A stretch of 64,000 nucleotides of DNA, taken from contig NZ_JAGETY010000001.1 of NCBI RefSeq assembly GCF_017571525.1, positions 248,001 to 312,000 on the forward strand. The letters are read 5' to 3'. Shown here piece after piece: positions 9,558 to 18,426 of the stretch. Both the position numbers and the translations under genes were made by a program. The stretch is from Hymenobacter sp. BT559 (GTDB lineage Bacteria; Bacteroidota; Bacteroidia; Cytophagales; Hymenobacteraceae). The notes below the pieces were generated by a model, which was given only the letters and a program-made list of their open reading frames with translations, did not search any database and had not been told where the DNA came from. Numbering within the stretch: the stretch's first letter is position 1; every line of letters starts with the position of its first letter.

Positions 9558-9662
9558 CTTCGCATCAAATGGTTTAGCTTGCGCTGCTGCTAAAGCCACC
9601 GCCGCTACCGCGCAGCTTAGGAGGCGCTACATCAAACGCAATCAGCACTTAAACAAATACTT

Positions 9663-10022
9663 ATGCCAACTAAAGCGCACGCGCTAGGGCAAGCTGGCGA
9701 AGCTGCTGCCGCCGACTTTTATCGGCAAGCTGGCTATGAGGTGCTAGCCCTGGGCTACCGCCACGGCCGGGCCGAGGTAGACCTGGTAGTGCGCCACGGC
9801 ACGGCCCTGCTGGTATTTGTAGAAGTAAAGACGCGCTCGGGCAGCCAGTACGGCCCACCCGAAACCTTTGTTTCGGACCGTAAAAAGGAGCTGTTCCGCC
9901 TCGCTGCTACGCACTTGCAAGAAGAATTGGACTGGCGTGGCGATATCCGCTTTGACATCCTGGCCGTGACGCAGCTACGCACTGGCTTTCGGCTCGAAGT
10001 GTTTGAAGATGCCTTTTACTAG
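9663..10022 (+). CDS. YraN/UPF0102 family endonuclease-fold protein
   Basis: A 119-residue protein of the YraN (UPF0102) family, which has a Holliday-junction-resolvase-like nuclease fold but no settled function. The nuclease signature is visible: GEAAAADFYRQAGYEVLALGYRHGRAEVDLV (N-terminal Glu and the Asp), then LVFVEVKTRSG with the E-x-K pair, and a C-terminal RFDILAV. Length is normal for the family. It is divergent from lipB and converges on the MORN lipoprotein gene, whose stop lies 6 bp away. Confidence 0.92.
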   Translation: MPTKAHALGQAGEAAAADFYRQAGYEVLALGYRHGRAEVDLVVRHGTALLVFVEVKTRSGSQYGPPETFVSDRKKELFRLAATHLQEELDWRGDIRFDILAVTQLRTGFRLEVFEDAFY

Positions 10023-10028
10023 TCGCGG

Positions 10029-11153
10029 CTAGGGGGTAGTAGTACCGGCGGCCGGCACTGTGCCAGTAGGCGTAGCAGGCACGGCGGGCGGCGTGGCTAC
10101 GGGCGGGTGGTAGCCCGGGCGGCGGTCTTGCGCTTTGCGCACGGGCGGGCGGGGCACCGGCGCGCCGTGGTTGCCCGGCCGGCGCGCGTCTTTCACAGGG
10201 GCGGCATCGGGGTCAGCTTCGCCGCGCTTGTCGATGTTTTTCTCCTTATCGTAGATGATGGAGCCGCCGCGGCTGTACTCGCGCACCAGCTCGGGCTCTT
10301 CTACCTCGGGCTCGTAGCCGCTCTCGCCGTACTGAAACACGTAGTGCGGGTACTTTTTGTAGTCGCCAAAGTTGGTCCACTCCCCCACCCGGCGGCCGTT
10401 TTCGAAGTGTCCACTCCACTCGCGGCGGCCATCGTTGCGAAACTTCACATAGTCGCCTTCCAGCTTGCCGTTCACGTAGGGCACTACTTCTTTCAGCATA
10501 GTCTGGCCCGCGTCGTAGTAGCTGATGTTGGCATCGCGCGGAAAGCCCATTTCGTAGTGGGTCTTGGCTGTGAGGTTACCCTTCACATCAAATTTTTCCC
10601 AGCGCAGGTGGCGGGTGCCGTTAGCAAAGTAGCCGGTTTCAAGCACTTGGTTATTCTGCGTCTTTTTATAAGGTCCATGCAGCACCTTATCGGTCGAGGC
10701 ATCGAGTTCGCCAGTGGCTTTAAAAATCTTGTGCTTGCGTGGGCTGTAGTAGTAGGCAGCCGGCGCCATGGGGTTGGGCTGCTTAAAAGTCTTGAGGTAA
10801 TAGAACACCTCAATAGTCTGGTTGCGGCCCTTGGGGCCCGACTTTACATAAGCCTTCTTGATGCGCTCGCCCAGAAATATCTTTTTCTTGATGGGCTTTT
10901 TGCGCTGGGCCGCTTTTTCGGCATCCTTTGCCGCCTTCTCCTCGGCCTTGGTGAGCACGGCTTTCTTACCTGCGGTGCTGAGCTTGGGCGCCCCTTTGCG
11001 GGCAGTGGTCGTGAGCGTATCGCCGGGCGTACCCAGGCTAGCCACCGCCATATCACCGGGGCGCGAGTTGAACGAAACCGTTTTGCGGGTGCAAGCCACT
11101 GCCAGCAGGGCTAGCAGCCCCAGCACGTGCGCCCGCCTACGAAGCAATGACAT
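10029..11153 (-). CDS. MORN/YwqK-like repeat lipoprotein
   Basis: A 374-residue putative lipoprotein. Starting at the codon giving MSLLRRRAHVLGLLALLAVAC places a lipobox Cys at residue 21, so I prefer this start to an upstream one. A Lys/Ala-rich stretch follows, then MORN-type repeats of the toxin-antitoxin YwqK kind: KVLHGPYKKT, TGYFANGTRHLRWEKF, PYVNGKLEGDYVKFRNDGR and GHFENGRRVGEWTNF. The tail from about residue 290 is Pro/Arg-rich and probably disordered. MORN repeats usually indicate surface or envelope association; no enzyme is implied. Confidence 0.8.
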   Translation of the reverse strand: MSLLRRRAHVLGLLALLAVACTRKTVSFNSRPGDMAVASLGTPGDTLTTTARKGAPKLSTAGKKAVLTKAEEKAAKDAEKAAQRKKPIKKKIFLGERIKKAYVKSGPKGRNQTIEVFYYLKTFKQPNPMAPAAYYYSPRKHKIFKATGELDASTDKVLHGPYKKTQNNQVLETGYFANGTRHLRWEKFDVKGNLTAKTHYEMGFPRDANISYYDAGQTMLKEVVPYVNGKLEGDYVKFRNDGRREWSGHFENGRRVGEWTNFGDYKKYPHYVFQYGESGYEPEVEEPELVREYSRGGSIIYDKEKNIDKRGEADPDAAPVKDARRPGNHGAPVPRPPVRKAQDRRPGYHPPVATPPAVPATPTGTVPAAGTTTP

Positions 11154-11253
11154 GGCAATGAGTACGGAGATTATTCGGCAGCCCAACGCAAAAGTATTCA
11201 GTTTTGGTGCCCGGCTGGGCAACGGGTGAGGGGCTGAAGGAACGTAACATCAT

Positions 11254-12174
11254 TCACCCCTTCGCGCCTTCACCCATTGCAACTGTGTCGCCCTTCACCA
11301 GCAGGCTTACCTGGAAGCCCTGGCCGCTGATGGGCTGGCCCGTTTGCTGGCTAGCGTAGTTGCTGGCCGAGAGGTGGCGCCCATCTACGAGCACTACCAC
11401 TTCTTCGCCAAATACTTCGGGGGCCTGGCCCGGGCGGAAGATGACGCCTGTTTCTTCGCTCAGGCCTAGGCCTAGCAGCGTGGGGTGGGCTAGCACGGCG
11501 TGCAGCAGGCGCGGGTAGCGGGCCCGCTCGGCAAAATGCTGGTCTATTAATAAATTAGGCAGGATGGCTAGCCCCGGAATAACCTCGATGCCGCCAGCTA
11601 GCAGGCTGCGCCAGCCCCGGCCGGCCACCAGCATCTGGCCACCCAGCGCCGAGGCCCCCGCGCTGGTGCCCGCCAGGATAAAGCCGGCCTCGTGCTGGCA
11701 GCGGCGCCGCAGCACCTCCAAAAACTCGGTACCCAGCAGCTGCTCGGTCAGGCGCTCTTGGTCGCCGCCGGTAACGAACACGAGCGCGGCGGCCCGCAGG
11801 CGGGCTAGCGTGGCCGGCGCGTCGGCGGGGTGCGCCTCATCTACCTGCAGGTGGCCTACGTGGGGGCAGCCCAGCTTGTGCAGCACGCGGGCATAGGCGG
11901 CGTGGGTGCGCTCGGGCTCGTGGGCCGTGGCGGTGGTAAGTATTTCGATAGAAGCCCGGCGGGTGGGCAGCAGGTCGGCCAGCAGGGCTAGCGTGGGGTC
12001 GTCGTAGCCACCACCCAGCACCACTAGGGTGCCCTGAAGCGTAGCGGGGGCGGCGAGCGAGAAGGGAACGGAAGACAAAACGACGAACGAAGGCAGGTAC
12101 AAGAGCGAAGTACGCCAAAAATGCCGGCCGGGCTGCCAACCTAGCGCTAGCTGAAGCGTAATTTTGCCGCGCAA
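11254..12174 (-). CDS. Cyanophycinase-like S51 family peptidase
   Basis: A 306-residue protein of the cyanophycinase/peptidase E family, serine hydrolases that cut aspartyl or isoaspartyl peptides and release dipeptides from cyanophycin. Visible motifs are GTLVVLGGGYDDP, LVFVTGGDQERL and the nucleophile elbow ILAGTSAGASALGG. The start used is a TTG giving an N-terminal hydrophobic stretch of about 40 residues; it is uncertain because no ATG lies upstream of the conserved core and a later TTG is possible. It is divergent from mgtE. No cyanophycin synthetase is in the window, so the substrate is open. Confidence 0.82.
   Translation of the reverse strand: MRGKITLQLALGWQPGRHFWRTSLLYLPSFVVLSSVPFSLAAPATLQGTLVVLGGGYDDPTLALLADLLPTRRASIEILTTATAHEPERTHAAYARVLHKLGCPHVGHLQVDEAHPADAPATLARLRAAALVFVTGGDQERLTEQLLGTEFLEVLRRRCQHEAGFILAGTSAGASALGGQMLVAGRGWRSLLAGGIEVIPGLAILPNLLIDQHFAERARYPRLLHAVLAHPTLLGLGLSEETGVIFRPGQAPEVFGEEVVVLVDGRHLSASNYASQQTGQPISGQGFQVSLLVKGDTVAMGEGAKG
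12159..12166 (+). promoter_or_regulatory. Predicted -7 box of mgtE
   Basis: TAATTTTG matches TAnnTTTG 73 bp before the chosen mgtE start. It falls inside the first codons of the divergent cyanophycinase-like gene as called here, another reason to doubt that gene's exact start. Confidence 0.4.
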
Positions 12175-12238
12175 CTACTACTTGCCTAGCGAAACAACTG
12201 CCTGCCCAACTTCTCCATCCGATTTTTCAGCTCTGCCT

Positions 12239-13621
12239 ATGACCGCGCCCGAAACCGTGGACCACATCACGACACTCATTCAAGAGGGCGAGTTTTTTAA
12301 GCTGAAAAAACTATTGCGCACCTTCCAGCCGAGCGAGCTGGTCGAGCTCATTGAGAACGAAGAAGAGCGCGAGCAGCTCATTATTTTCCGGCTGCTGCCG
12401 CTCGAGCTGGCCACGGCCGTGTTTGAGTATCTCGACCTGGAGGTGCAGCGCCACTTTCTCGAAAACCTGGCCCAGGATAAGGTGACCGACATCCTTAACG
12501 AGATGTCGCCCGATGACCGCACGGCCCTGCTCGAATTTCTGCCCGCCAACTTTGTGGCCGAACTGGTGCAAAACCTCTCGGAGCCCGAGCGCCGCGTTAC
12601 GCTGCAGCTGCTCGGCTACCCCGAGTACTCGGTAGGCCGCCTGATGACGCCCGACTACATTGCCATTCGCGAGAACTGGACGGTGCAGCAAGTGCTCGAC
12701 TTCGTGCGCCAGCACGGCGGGCAGTCCGAAACCCTGAACATGCTCTACGTGACGGATGCGCGGGGCAAGCTCATCGACGACATTCGCATCCGGGAATTCT
12801 TGCTGGCGGCGCCCACCACGCGGGTGCGCGACCTCATGGACCACCGCTTTGTGCAGCTCTCGGCGGGCCAGGACCAGGAAGAAGCCATTGATGTGTTTCG
12901 GCGCAACGACCGCGTGGCCCTGCCCGTGGTGAGCCCCGACCAGGGCATCTTGCTCGGCATCGTAACGCTCGACGACATCCTGAGCATTCGGGAGGAAGAA
13001 GACACCGAGGACATCCAGAAATTTGGCGGCTCCGAAGCGCTCGACGAGCCCTACATGACCACGCCGCTGCTACGCCTGGTGCAGAAGCGCGCCGGCTGGC
13101 TGGTGGTGCTGTTTCTGGGTGAGCTGCTCACGGCCTCGGCCATGCAGTTTTTCGAAGGCGAGCTGCAGAAGGCCATTGTGCTGGTGCAGTTTATTCCCTT
13201 GATTATCAGCTCGGGCGGCAATTCGGGCTCACAGGCCACTTCGCTCATTATCCGGGCTATGGCGCTGGGCGAGTTTACCCTGAGCGAGTGGTGGCGGGTG
13301 CTGCGCCGCGAGCTGGCGGGCGGCATTATGCTAGGGGCCATTCTGGGGCTGGCAGGCTTTGGCCGTATTGCTATCTGGCAGATTATCAGGCCTATTTACG
13401 GCCCACACTGGCTGCTGGTGGCTACCACGGTGGGCGTGGCCCTAGTGGGCATTGTGCTGTGGGGAAGTATTGCCGGCTCGATGCTGCCGCTCATTTTGCG
13501 GCGGCTAGGCCTCGACCCGGCCACCTCGTCGGCCCCCTTTGTAGCTACGCTTGTGGACGTGACGGGCTTGATTATCTACTTCACCGTGGCGCTGGTGATG
13601 CTGCGCGGCACCTTGCTGTAG
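12239..13621 (+). CDS. mgtE: Magnesium transporter MgtE
   Basis: A Mg2+ channel/transporter of the MgtE family, 460 residues from the ATG giving MTAPETVDHITTLIQEGEF; an upstream in-frame ATG at 12164 would add a non-conserved extension. Order of domains: the MgtE N superhelical domain (about 20-120, with MSPDDRTALLEFLP), two CBS domains (about 130-250, with ITLDDIL-type ending VTLDDILSIREEED), then a five-helix channel domain from about 285 containing the signature FIPLIISSGGNSGSQATSLIIRAMALGE. The CBS domains act as the Mg2+ sensor in this family. A strong terminator follows about 140 bp downstream. Confidence 0.96.
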   Translation: MTAPETVDHITTLIQEGEFFKLKKLLRTFQPSELVELIENEEEREQLIIFRLLPLELATAVFEYLDLEVQRHFLENLAQDKVTDILNEMSPDDRTALLEFLPANFVAELVQNLSEPERRVTLQLLGYPEYSVGRLMTPDYIAIRENWTVQQVLDFVRQHGGQSETLNMLYVTDARGKLIDDIRIREFLLAAPTTRVRDLMDHRFVQLSAGQDQEEAIDVFRRNDRVALPVVSPDQGILLGIVTLDDILSIREEEDTEDIQKFGGSEALDEPYMTTPLLRLVQKRAGWLVVLFLGELLTASAMQFFEGELQKAIVLVQFIPLIISSGGNSGSQATSLIIRAMALGEFTLSEWWRVLRRELAGGIMLGAILGLAGFGRIAIWQIIRPIYGPHWLLVATTVGVALVGIVLWGSIAGSMLPLILRRLGLDPATSSAPFVATLVDVTGLIIYFTVALVMLRGTLL

Positions 13622-13754
13622 CGCGGCTCACCGGCTAGCAGCACCGCGTAGTAATACCTGTTTTTAAAACCCCGTATTAATACGCGCAGGCGCCCGGCTC
13701 GCCGGTTGTCTCTTTGTAGTTATAAATCCGGCTTCTAAATGGTAGAAGGCTTTT

Positions 13755-13793
13755 CCAGAAAGCCCCTGTGCACATTGCATAGGGGCTTTTTGG
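13755..13793 (+). terminator. Rho-independent terminator
   Basis: Stem AAGCCCCT / AGGGGCTT around 13760-13788 with a 13-nt loop, followed by a T-run. It ends the mgtE transcript before the next gene. Confidence 0.75.
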
Positions 13794-13864
13794 AAAGGGC
13801 TATCTTGTAACTTTCCTTATTGCAATAGTTGCCATTCATTTTTCCTTACTCCACTTTTAGTTTC

Positions 13865-14575
13865 ATGTCTGCACAAGATTCACCAGTCGGCATCATCAGC
13901 CAACAGGTATTCGACCAGTATTCCAGCAGATGGGTTGAGGTCATTGGCAACAACGACACCTCGCTACTCAACCAATGCTTTCAGGCCAATAGGCAGAAGC
14001 TGCCCCACGTTACCTTCCCCGCGCTGCAAATTGCCCGGCTGGTGTCTACGGTAGGAGCTACGCATGTTAAAGCCCGGTTTCTGGTAGCTACCCAAACGCA
14101 AGGAGAACTACTATTCCCGCATTTCACGCTGGCCCTATTTGCCACCGACGACCTCAATGCCCGCTTGTCATCCTACTACCTGGCCGATGCTTATTGGGAA
14201 ACCGACCCTAGCCCGGGAAACGTGGGCGGAGAGGTGCCAAACGTGCTGGTAAACTTCTGGCTGAACAACTGGCTAAACGACAAAGTACTTGGCACCGAGG
14301 TAACACAGGCCATGTTTAATAGCCCCTATGGCTTCTTACGCGGCTACACCTTTACTATCGACGACTTTGTTAATCCGCTCTCCCAAGTCAAGAACTTAGA
14401 GGATGCTACGCTCCAAATCAGCTTTGGCTTGCACGAATTTTACCGCACCGGCACCGACGGCACCGATGCGCTCAACTACACGTTCGGCCTGGTAGTGCAG
14501 TACCTCGATGGCCTGGGCGCGCCCGTTGACGACCCATCGTTTGATATGAGCCAGCCTTGCCCGCCCAACTGCTAA
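13865..14575 (+). CDS. Hypothetical protein upstream of the sensory genes
   Basis: A 236-residue protein I do not recognise. I start it at MSAQDSPVGIISQQVFDQY rather than 12 codons earlier, because the earlier residues are a hydrophobic non-conserved run. It has no signal peptide or membrane span. The middle is rich in Asn, Trp and aromatic residues (VLVNFWLNNWLNDKVLG), and it ends in CPPNC. It stands alone between the mgtE terminator and the membrane-protein/kinase/regulator group, same strand. Confidence 0.65.
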   Translation: MSAQDSPVGIISQQVFDQYSSRWVEVIGNNDTSLLNQCFQANRQKLPHVTFPALQIARLVSTVGATHVKARFLVATQTQGELLFPHFTLALFATDDLNARLSSYYLADAYWETDPSPGNVGGEVPNVLVNFWLNNWLNDKVLGTEVTQAMFNSPYGFLRGYTFTIDDFVNPLSQVKNLEDATLQISFGLHEFYRTGTDGTDALNYTFGLVVQYLDGLGAPVDDPSFDMSQPCPPNC

Positions 14576-14626
14576 GTTATAAGCGCAGGGGGAAGAGTTG
14601 AGGCTAGCGCTCTGGCTCTTACCCGT

Positions 14627-15376
14627 TTGTTTCCTTTTGATTCCGAACGCGATACCCTTGATGCCTCTACAACTACTTACTTCGTTCCCTTGCTTACGGC
14701 TGCTACTTTTGCCGCAATGACCGGCCAAACCTTCTTTATAACGGAAGGCATAGCTGGGCTGGCCCGTGTGGCCCTGGGGGCAGCGGTTATTGTAGGAGTA
14801 ATGCGGTTTAAACACTTACCTAGTGGGCTGCGCTACCTCGTAGCCTTGCTAGGGCTGGAGGTAGCAACTGAGCTGGCAGTGGCGGTGTTGCACTACAAGC
14901 ATCAGCCCAACCTGTTTATCCTGCCTTTTTTTTCGGCCGGCGAGTTCTGGCTGCTTGCCCTGGTGTATGACCGCGCGCTGCAATCGCCCGCATTTTCTCG
15001 AATGCGCCCGTGGCTAGCAGGCAGCTTTGTGGCCTACTGCCTCTTCGATAGCCTGGTTTCGCCCGAGATGGCCCGTTTCAAGCCAGCCTTGCAGTTGGTG
15101 GAAAGCGTGCTGGTATTGGGCCTTGTGGGCTTATTTTTTCGCAAGCTACTCAGCGAACTCCGGATAACCCGGCTCGACCGGGAGCCTATGTTCTGGGTAT
15201 CTACTGGGCTGATTGTGAAGCATCTGGGCAGCATACAGATTTTTCTGTTCAGCAATTTTCTGCTTAGCCACTATTCCAAGGAGCTAAACCTGAATATCTG
15301 GGCCATTCACGGCTTGCTGCTCATCGTGTTGTATAGCTGCTACCTTGTAGCCCTATGGATTCGCCCCCAGAATTAG
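14627..15376 (+). CDS. Multi-pass membrane protein, putative sensor partner of the kinase
   Basis: A 249-residue membrane protein with about seven hydrophobic segments (for example GLRYLVALLGLEVATELAVAV and IWAIHGLLLIVLYSCYLVAL). The start shown is a TTG; an ATG at 14717 (MTGQTFFITEGIAGLARV) is an equally possible start that removes 30 residues. Its end overlaps the histidine kinase start by 22 bp, so the two are translationally linked. By position it could supply the sensing surface that the small kinase lacks; that is inference. Family not identified. Confidence 0.7.
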   Translation: MFPFDSERDTLDASTTTYFVPLLTAATFAAMTGQTFFITEGIAGLARVALGAAVIVGVMRFKHLPSGLRYLVALLGLEVATELAVAVLHYKHQPNLFILPFFSAGEFWLLALVYDRALQSPAFSRMRPWLAGSFVAYCLFDSLVSPEMARFKPALQLVESVLVLGLVGLFFRKLLSELRITRLDREPMFWVSTGLIVKHLGSIQIFLFSNFLLSHYSKELNLNIWAIHGLLLIVLYSCYLVALWIRPQN

Positions 15377-16161
15377 CGTTTGGTCAGCTATTGATTGGCG
15401 GTATCAGCTTTATGCTTCTGTCAGGAGCCTTGCTGGTTATGTTCATCGTGGTGTACCAGAAGCGGCTGCTTCAGCAGCAGTTACTATTGCGTGCTGCCGA
15501 AGCGGAATATCAGCGGCAGCTGCTCGCCGCGGTTATCGAAGCGCAGGAACGCGAGCGCGAGCGCATCGGGCGCGACCTGCACGACGGCATCGGCTCGACC
15601 CTAGCCACCGCCAAGCTGCTCATGGGCCGCCTCGAAAGTACTGGGGCTCAAGAAGAAGCCTCTAACCTGAGCAGCATGGTGAAGGAGATACTGGGCAACG
15701 CCGTGCACGACGTGCGCGGCCTTTCGCACAGCTTGTACCCGGCCGTGCTCGACCGCTTTGGCCTGGCCGATGCCTTGCAGCACCTGGCCGATGTGTGCAA
15801 CGAAACCAGCACCCTGGATGTGGAGCTGAGCATTGACTACCCGCAGCCGCTAGCCCTGCCGCAAGAGTTGGCCTTATACCGCATCTGCCAGGAGCTGATT
15901 CATAATGCCCAGAAGCACGCCCAGGGCGCCACGCTGCTGCAAGTGCGGCTGCGCCAGCACGGCACCCGGCTATCGCTGTCGGTAGAAGACGATGGCTGCG
16001 GCTTCGACGCGACGGCCCTCGAAAGTACCCGCGCGGCCTCGGGCGGGGCGGGCCTGCGCAGCATAGAAGTGCGGGTGCAGATGCTGCGCGCCCGCCTGAG
16101 CCAGCAGTCGGCGCCCGGCCAGGGCACCTGCACGCTCATCGAGATGGATACCGCTGCCTGA
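15355..16161 (+). CDS. NarL-type sensor histidine kinase
   Basis: A 268-residue kinase with one membrane segment (about residues 10-33), a short coiled linker and a HisKA_3 dimerisation domain. The motif ERERIGRDLHDGIGSTLA puts the phospho-acceptor at His76. A HATPase_c domain follows with ELIHNAQKHAQG (N box) and VEDDGCGFD and GLRSIEVRV (G boxes). It has no periplasmic sensor domain, so the signal is likely sensed by the membrane protein encoded just upstream, whose gene overlaps by 22 bp. The response regulator gene follows after 40 bp, making a three-gene signalling unit. Confidence 0.9.
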   Translation: MDSPPELAFGQLLIGGISFMLLSGALLVMFIVVYQKRLLQQQLLLRAAEAEYQRQLLAAVIEAQERERERIGRDLHDGIGSTLATAKLLMGRLESTGAQEEASNLSSMVKEILGNAVHDVRGLSHSLYPAVLDRFGLADALQHLADVCNETSTLDVELSIDYPQPLALPQELALYRICQELIHNAQKHAQGATLLQVRLRQHGTRLSLSVEDDGCGFDATALESTRAASGGAGLRSIEVRVQMLRARLSQQSAPGQGTCTLIEMDTAA

Positions 16162-16201
16162 TACCCTAGCCATTGCCATTCCCTCTTCTCTCCTTTCTGC
16201 T

Positions 16202-16867
16202 ATGCCAACGCCTACTACGCCCGTCCACATTGCCTTGCTCGACGACCACCAGCTGTTTCGGCAGGGCATGCGCTACATCTTGCAGGCGCTGCCCTACGTG
16301 GAGTCGGTAACCGAGGCGTCGGAGCTGGCTGAGCTGCAAGCCACTTGCCGCCAGCGCCTGCCCGACGTGCTGCTGCTCGACCTGCAAATGCCGAATATAG
16401 ATGGGCCGGAGGCCGCCCGGCTGCTCCTACAAGAGTTTCCCGACCTGAAAATCATCGTGCTCTCGATGTTTGCAGCCGACAAATACATCACCCAGATGAT
16501 GAAGGCCGGAGCCCGCAGCTACCTCCCCAAAGACGTTGACCAGGAGCAGCTGCGCCTCACGATTGAGGAGGTTATCACCACGGGCTTTCACTTCACGCCC
16601 CGCATTTCGCGGGCCCTCATTCGGGGCGTGCAGCACCCCGAGCGCACCCCTACCCCCAAGCTGCCCGACCTGGTGCAGCTTACCACCCGCGAGCACGAGG
16701 TGCTGCGCCTTATTTGCCAGGGCTGCACGGCAGCCGATATCGCCGAGCAGCTTTTCATTAGCCGTCGCACCGTGGAGGGCCACCGCCAGAAGCTGCTCGA
16801 AAAGACCAGCGCACCCAACTCGGCCGGCCTGGTCGTGTATGCAGCCCGGCATGGGCTAATCGACTAG
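16202..16867 (+). CDS. NarL/FixJ family response regulator
   Basis: A 221-residue two-component regulator. The receiver domain covers about residues 8-125, with the acid pair DDH near 14-16, phospho-acceptor Asp60 in VLLLDLQMPNIDG, and the conserved Lys in YLPKDVDQEQL. A LuxR-type HTH lies near residues 158-215 (LTTREHEVLRLICQG and ISRRTVEGHRQKLLEK). It is the partner of the kinase encoded upstream. The next genes downstream on the same strand are the tail-collar cluster about 1 kb away, a possible but unproven target. Confidence 0.93.
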   Translation: MPTPTTPVHIALLDDHQLFRQGMRYILQALPYVESVTEASELAELQATCRQRLPDVLLLDLQMPNIDGPEAARLLLQEFPDLKIIVLSMFAADKYITQMMKAGARSYLPKDVDQEQLRLTIEEVITTGFHFTPRISRALIRGVQHPERTPTPKLPDLVQLTTREHEVLRLICQGCTAADIAEQLFISRRTVEGHRQKLLEKTSAPNSAGLVVYAARHGLID

Positions 16868-17847
16868 CCTGGCTAAGCCGCTTACCCACGTAGAAATACG
16901 CTCTTTTTAAAGTGCGTATTTCTACGCTAAAAAGCGAATGCCCCGTGCGAGTCCTTTGTGCTGTCGCCGCGCCCTCGGGCACCGGCAGGCCGCTGCTCTT
17001 TCTGACCTATGAAAATAACTTGCCCGGCCAGCAGTGCCAGGATAGTCCCGTCTCGCCCTGGCGAGGCAAGCCCTTGCTTTTGACACAACCCTTGCCAAGC
17101 GCCCGGCTGACGCCCCACCGGGCCTAGCCAGCTGGCAAGCCACACCGGCCCTGGCAGCGCGCCAGGGCTTAGTACGAAAGAGAGAGCCGGCCAGCGTGAC
17201 GCTGGGCCGTGAGGCTGGGGCCCACTGCGGCGCCAGCTATACGCACACTAGAGGTGAAGTCTATCAGCTGATTAGCTAACCGTTGATATTCAACCAAAAA
17301 CAGGTATATCTACGCTAGCTCCGGGATTCGGCAGGACGGTATTTTGTGCCACTGTTGGTATGGCTGGGCGCAGGTGGGTTGAGCCCGGCCGCGCCACTAG
17401 TTTGCTACCGCGCTGCGAAGGGCGCCGGCTGCAACGCCCACTTTCCCGGCACTGGCCTGGGGAGGCTGGCTACGTTCGCTATTTTCTATTCTCACCTTCT
17501 TCCCGTGACCGACAAAGCAGTAAACCGCCAGGTAGTAGCCCAGCCGCCAATGCCCGAGCTTGCGAAGCATTGCCTTGTGCAGGAGCCGGCCACTGCTGCT
17601 TCTCAGCTCGTGGTAAGGCACTTGGAGCCGATTGGCACGCGCAAAGACAGCCCGGGGATAATCGGCCAGGACAGCGCCTGCCCCCGACTCTACCGCGCCC
17701 GCCCAGGGCGGGCTAGCCGGGCCTGCTGCTCAAAGCAGGCCGTGGCGAGCGGCCTCCTCCATCCCGCCCATTGCTTTTACTACCCGTGCTCCAGCCTCTA
17801 GCCAAAGCGCCTTTGTTCCATTTCTCACCCCCTGCCATTTTTCGTTT
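16868..17847. other. About 1 kb without a recognisable gene
   Basis: Apart from the inverted repeat at its left end, I see no convincing gene. Open frames exist on both strands (for example 17346-17801 plus and 17397-17621 minus), but their products are Arg/Ala/Pro-rich or low in normal protein character and show no motif. The GC-rich sequence with short self-complementary patches could be a long regulatory region, a structured RNA or decayed coding sequence. It precedes the three tail-collar genes. Confidence 0.5.
16889..16926. repeat. Perfect 13-bp inverted repeat after the response regulator
   Basis: CGTAGAAATACGC (16889-16901) and its exact complement (16914-16926) flank a 12-nt AT-rich centre (TCTTTTTAAAGT) that is itself partly self-complementary. 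It lies 21 bp after the regulator stop. It may be a terminator, though no T-run follows the second arm, or an operator. A related sequence, GGTATATCTACGCTAG, occurs near 17302-17317. Confidence 0.55.
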
Positions 17848-18384
17848 ATGGACCCCTTCTTAGGAGAAATTAGGCTGATGCCCTACCAGTACACCACCTT
17901 ATACTGGCTGCCCTGCCAGGGACAGTTATTATCCGTTGCGCAGTACCAGGCCTTGTTTTCGCTGCTAGGTACCACCTTCGGCGGTAATGGCCAAACCACT
18001 TTCGGCCTGCCTGATTTACGTGGCCGCGCTATTGTGGGGCAGGGCCAAGGCCCAGGCCTTAGCAATTACAAGCCCGGCCAGCAAACCGGCACCGAAACCG
18101 TGAAATTGGCCGTTGCCGAGCTGCCCGCCCACACCCACGCCATGAGCGCCACGGTGCCAGTGAGCAACCTCGGAGGCACCACGGGCTCGCCGCAGGACAG
18201 TTTCTTTGCCCAGCAAGCCCGAGAACAGTACAGCGGCGCCCCCAACGGCGGTACTATGGCCCCCGCCCTCCTGTACGGCGACACCGACACCGCCGGAGGC
18301 GGTGAGGCCCACAACAACATGATGCCCTACTTGGTGCTGGCCTACTGTATTGCGACTAACGGCGTGTATCCGCAGCCAGAGTAA
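17848..18384 (+). CDS. Phage tail collar domain protein, copy 1
   Basis: A 178-residue protein of the MdpB/phage tail-collar family (PF07484 type). The N-terminal part is the family core: FLGEIRLMPYQYTTLYWLPC, LSVAQYQALFSLLGTTFGGNG and FGLPDLRGRAIVG. A His-rich turn AELPAHTHAM follows near residue 90, a variable Gly/Gln part comes next, and the end is NMMPYLVLAYCIATNGVYP. No signal peptide is seen. It is the first of three tandem paralogues, each 40-45 bp apart and on the same strand. Unlike copies 2 and 3, its W-L-P-C-Q-G replaces the usual CNGQ. Confidence 0.9.
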   Translation: MDPFLGEIRLMPYQYTTLYWLPCQGQLLSVAQYQALFSLLGTTFGGNGQTTFGLPDLRGRAIVGQGQGPGLSNYKPGQQTGTETVKLAVAELPAHTHAMSATVPVSNLGGTTGSPQDSFFAQQAREQYSGAPNGGTMAPALLYGDTDTAGGGEAHNNMMPYLVLAYCIATNGVYPQPE

Positions 18385-18426
18385 ACGCTGGTTTTTCTTT
18401 CTTCTCATTTCCACCCCTTCAGCACT

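Noticed and set aside
10107..11114. 335-codon frame opposite the MORN lipoprotein gene
   Set aside because: The minus-strand gene has a lipobox and MORN repeats; the opposite frame is a shadow of GC-rich codon bias.
17346..17801. 151-codon open frame in the gene-poor stretch
   Set aside because: Composition and lack of motifs look non-coding; a minus-strand frame overlaps it with no better support.
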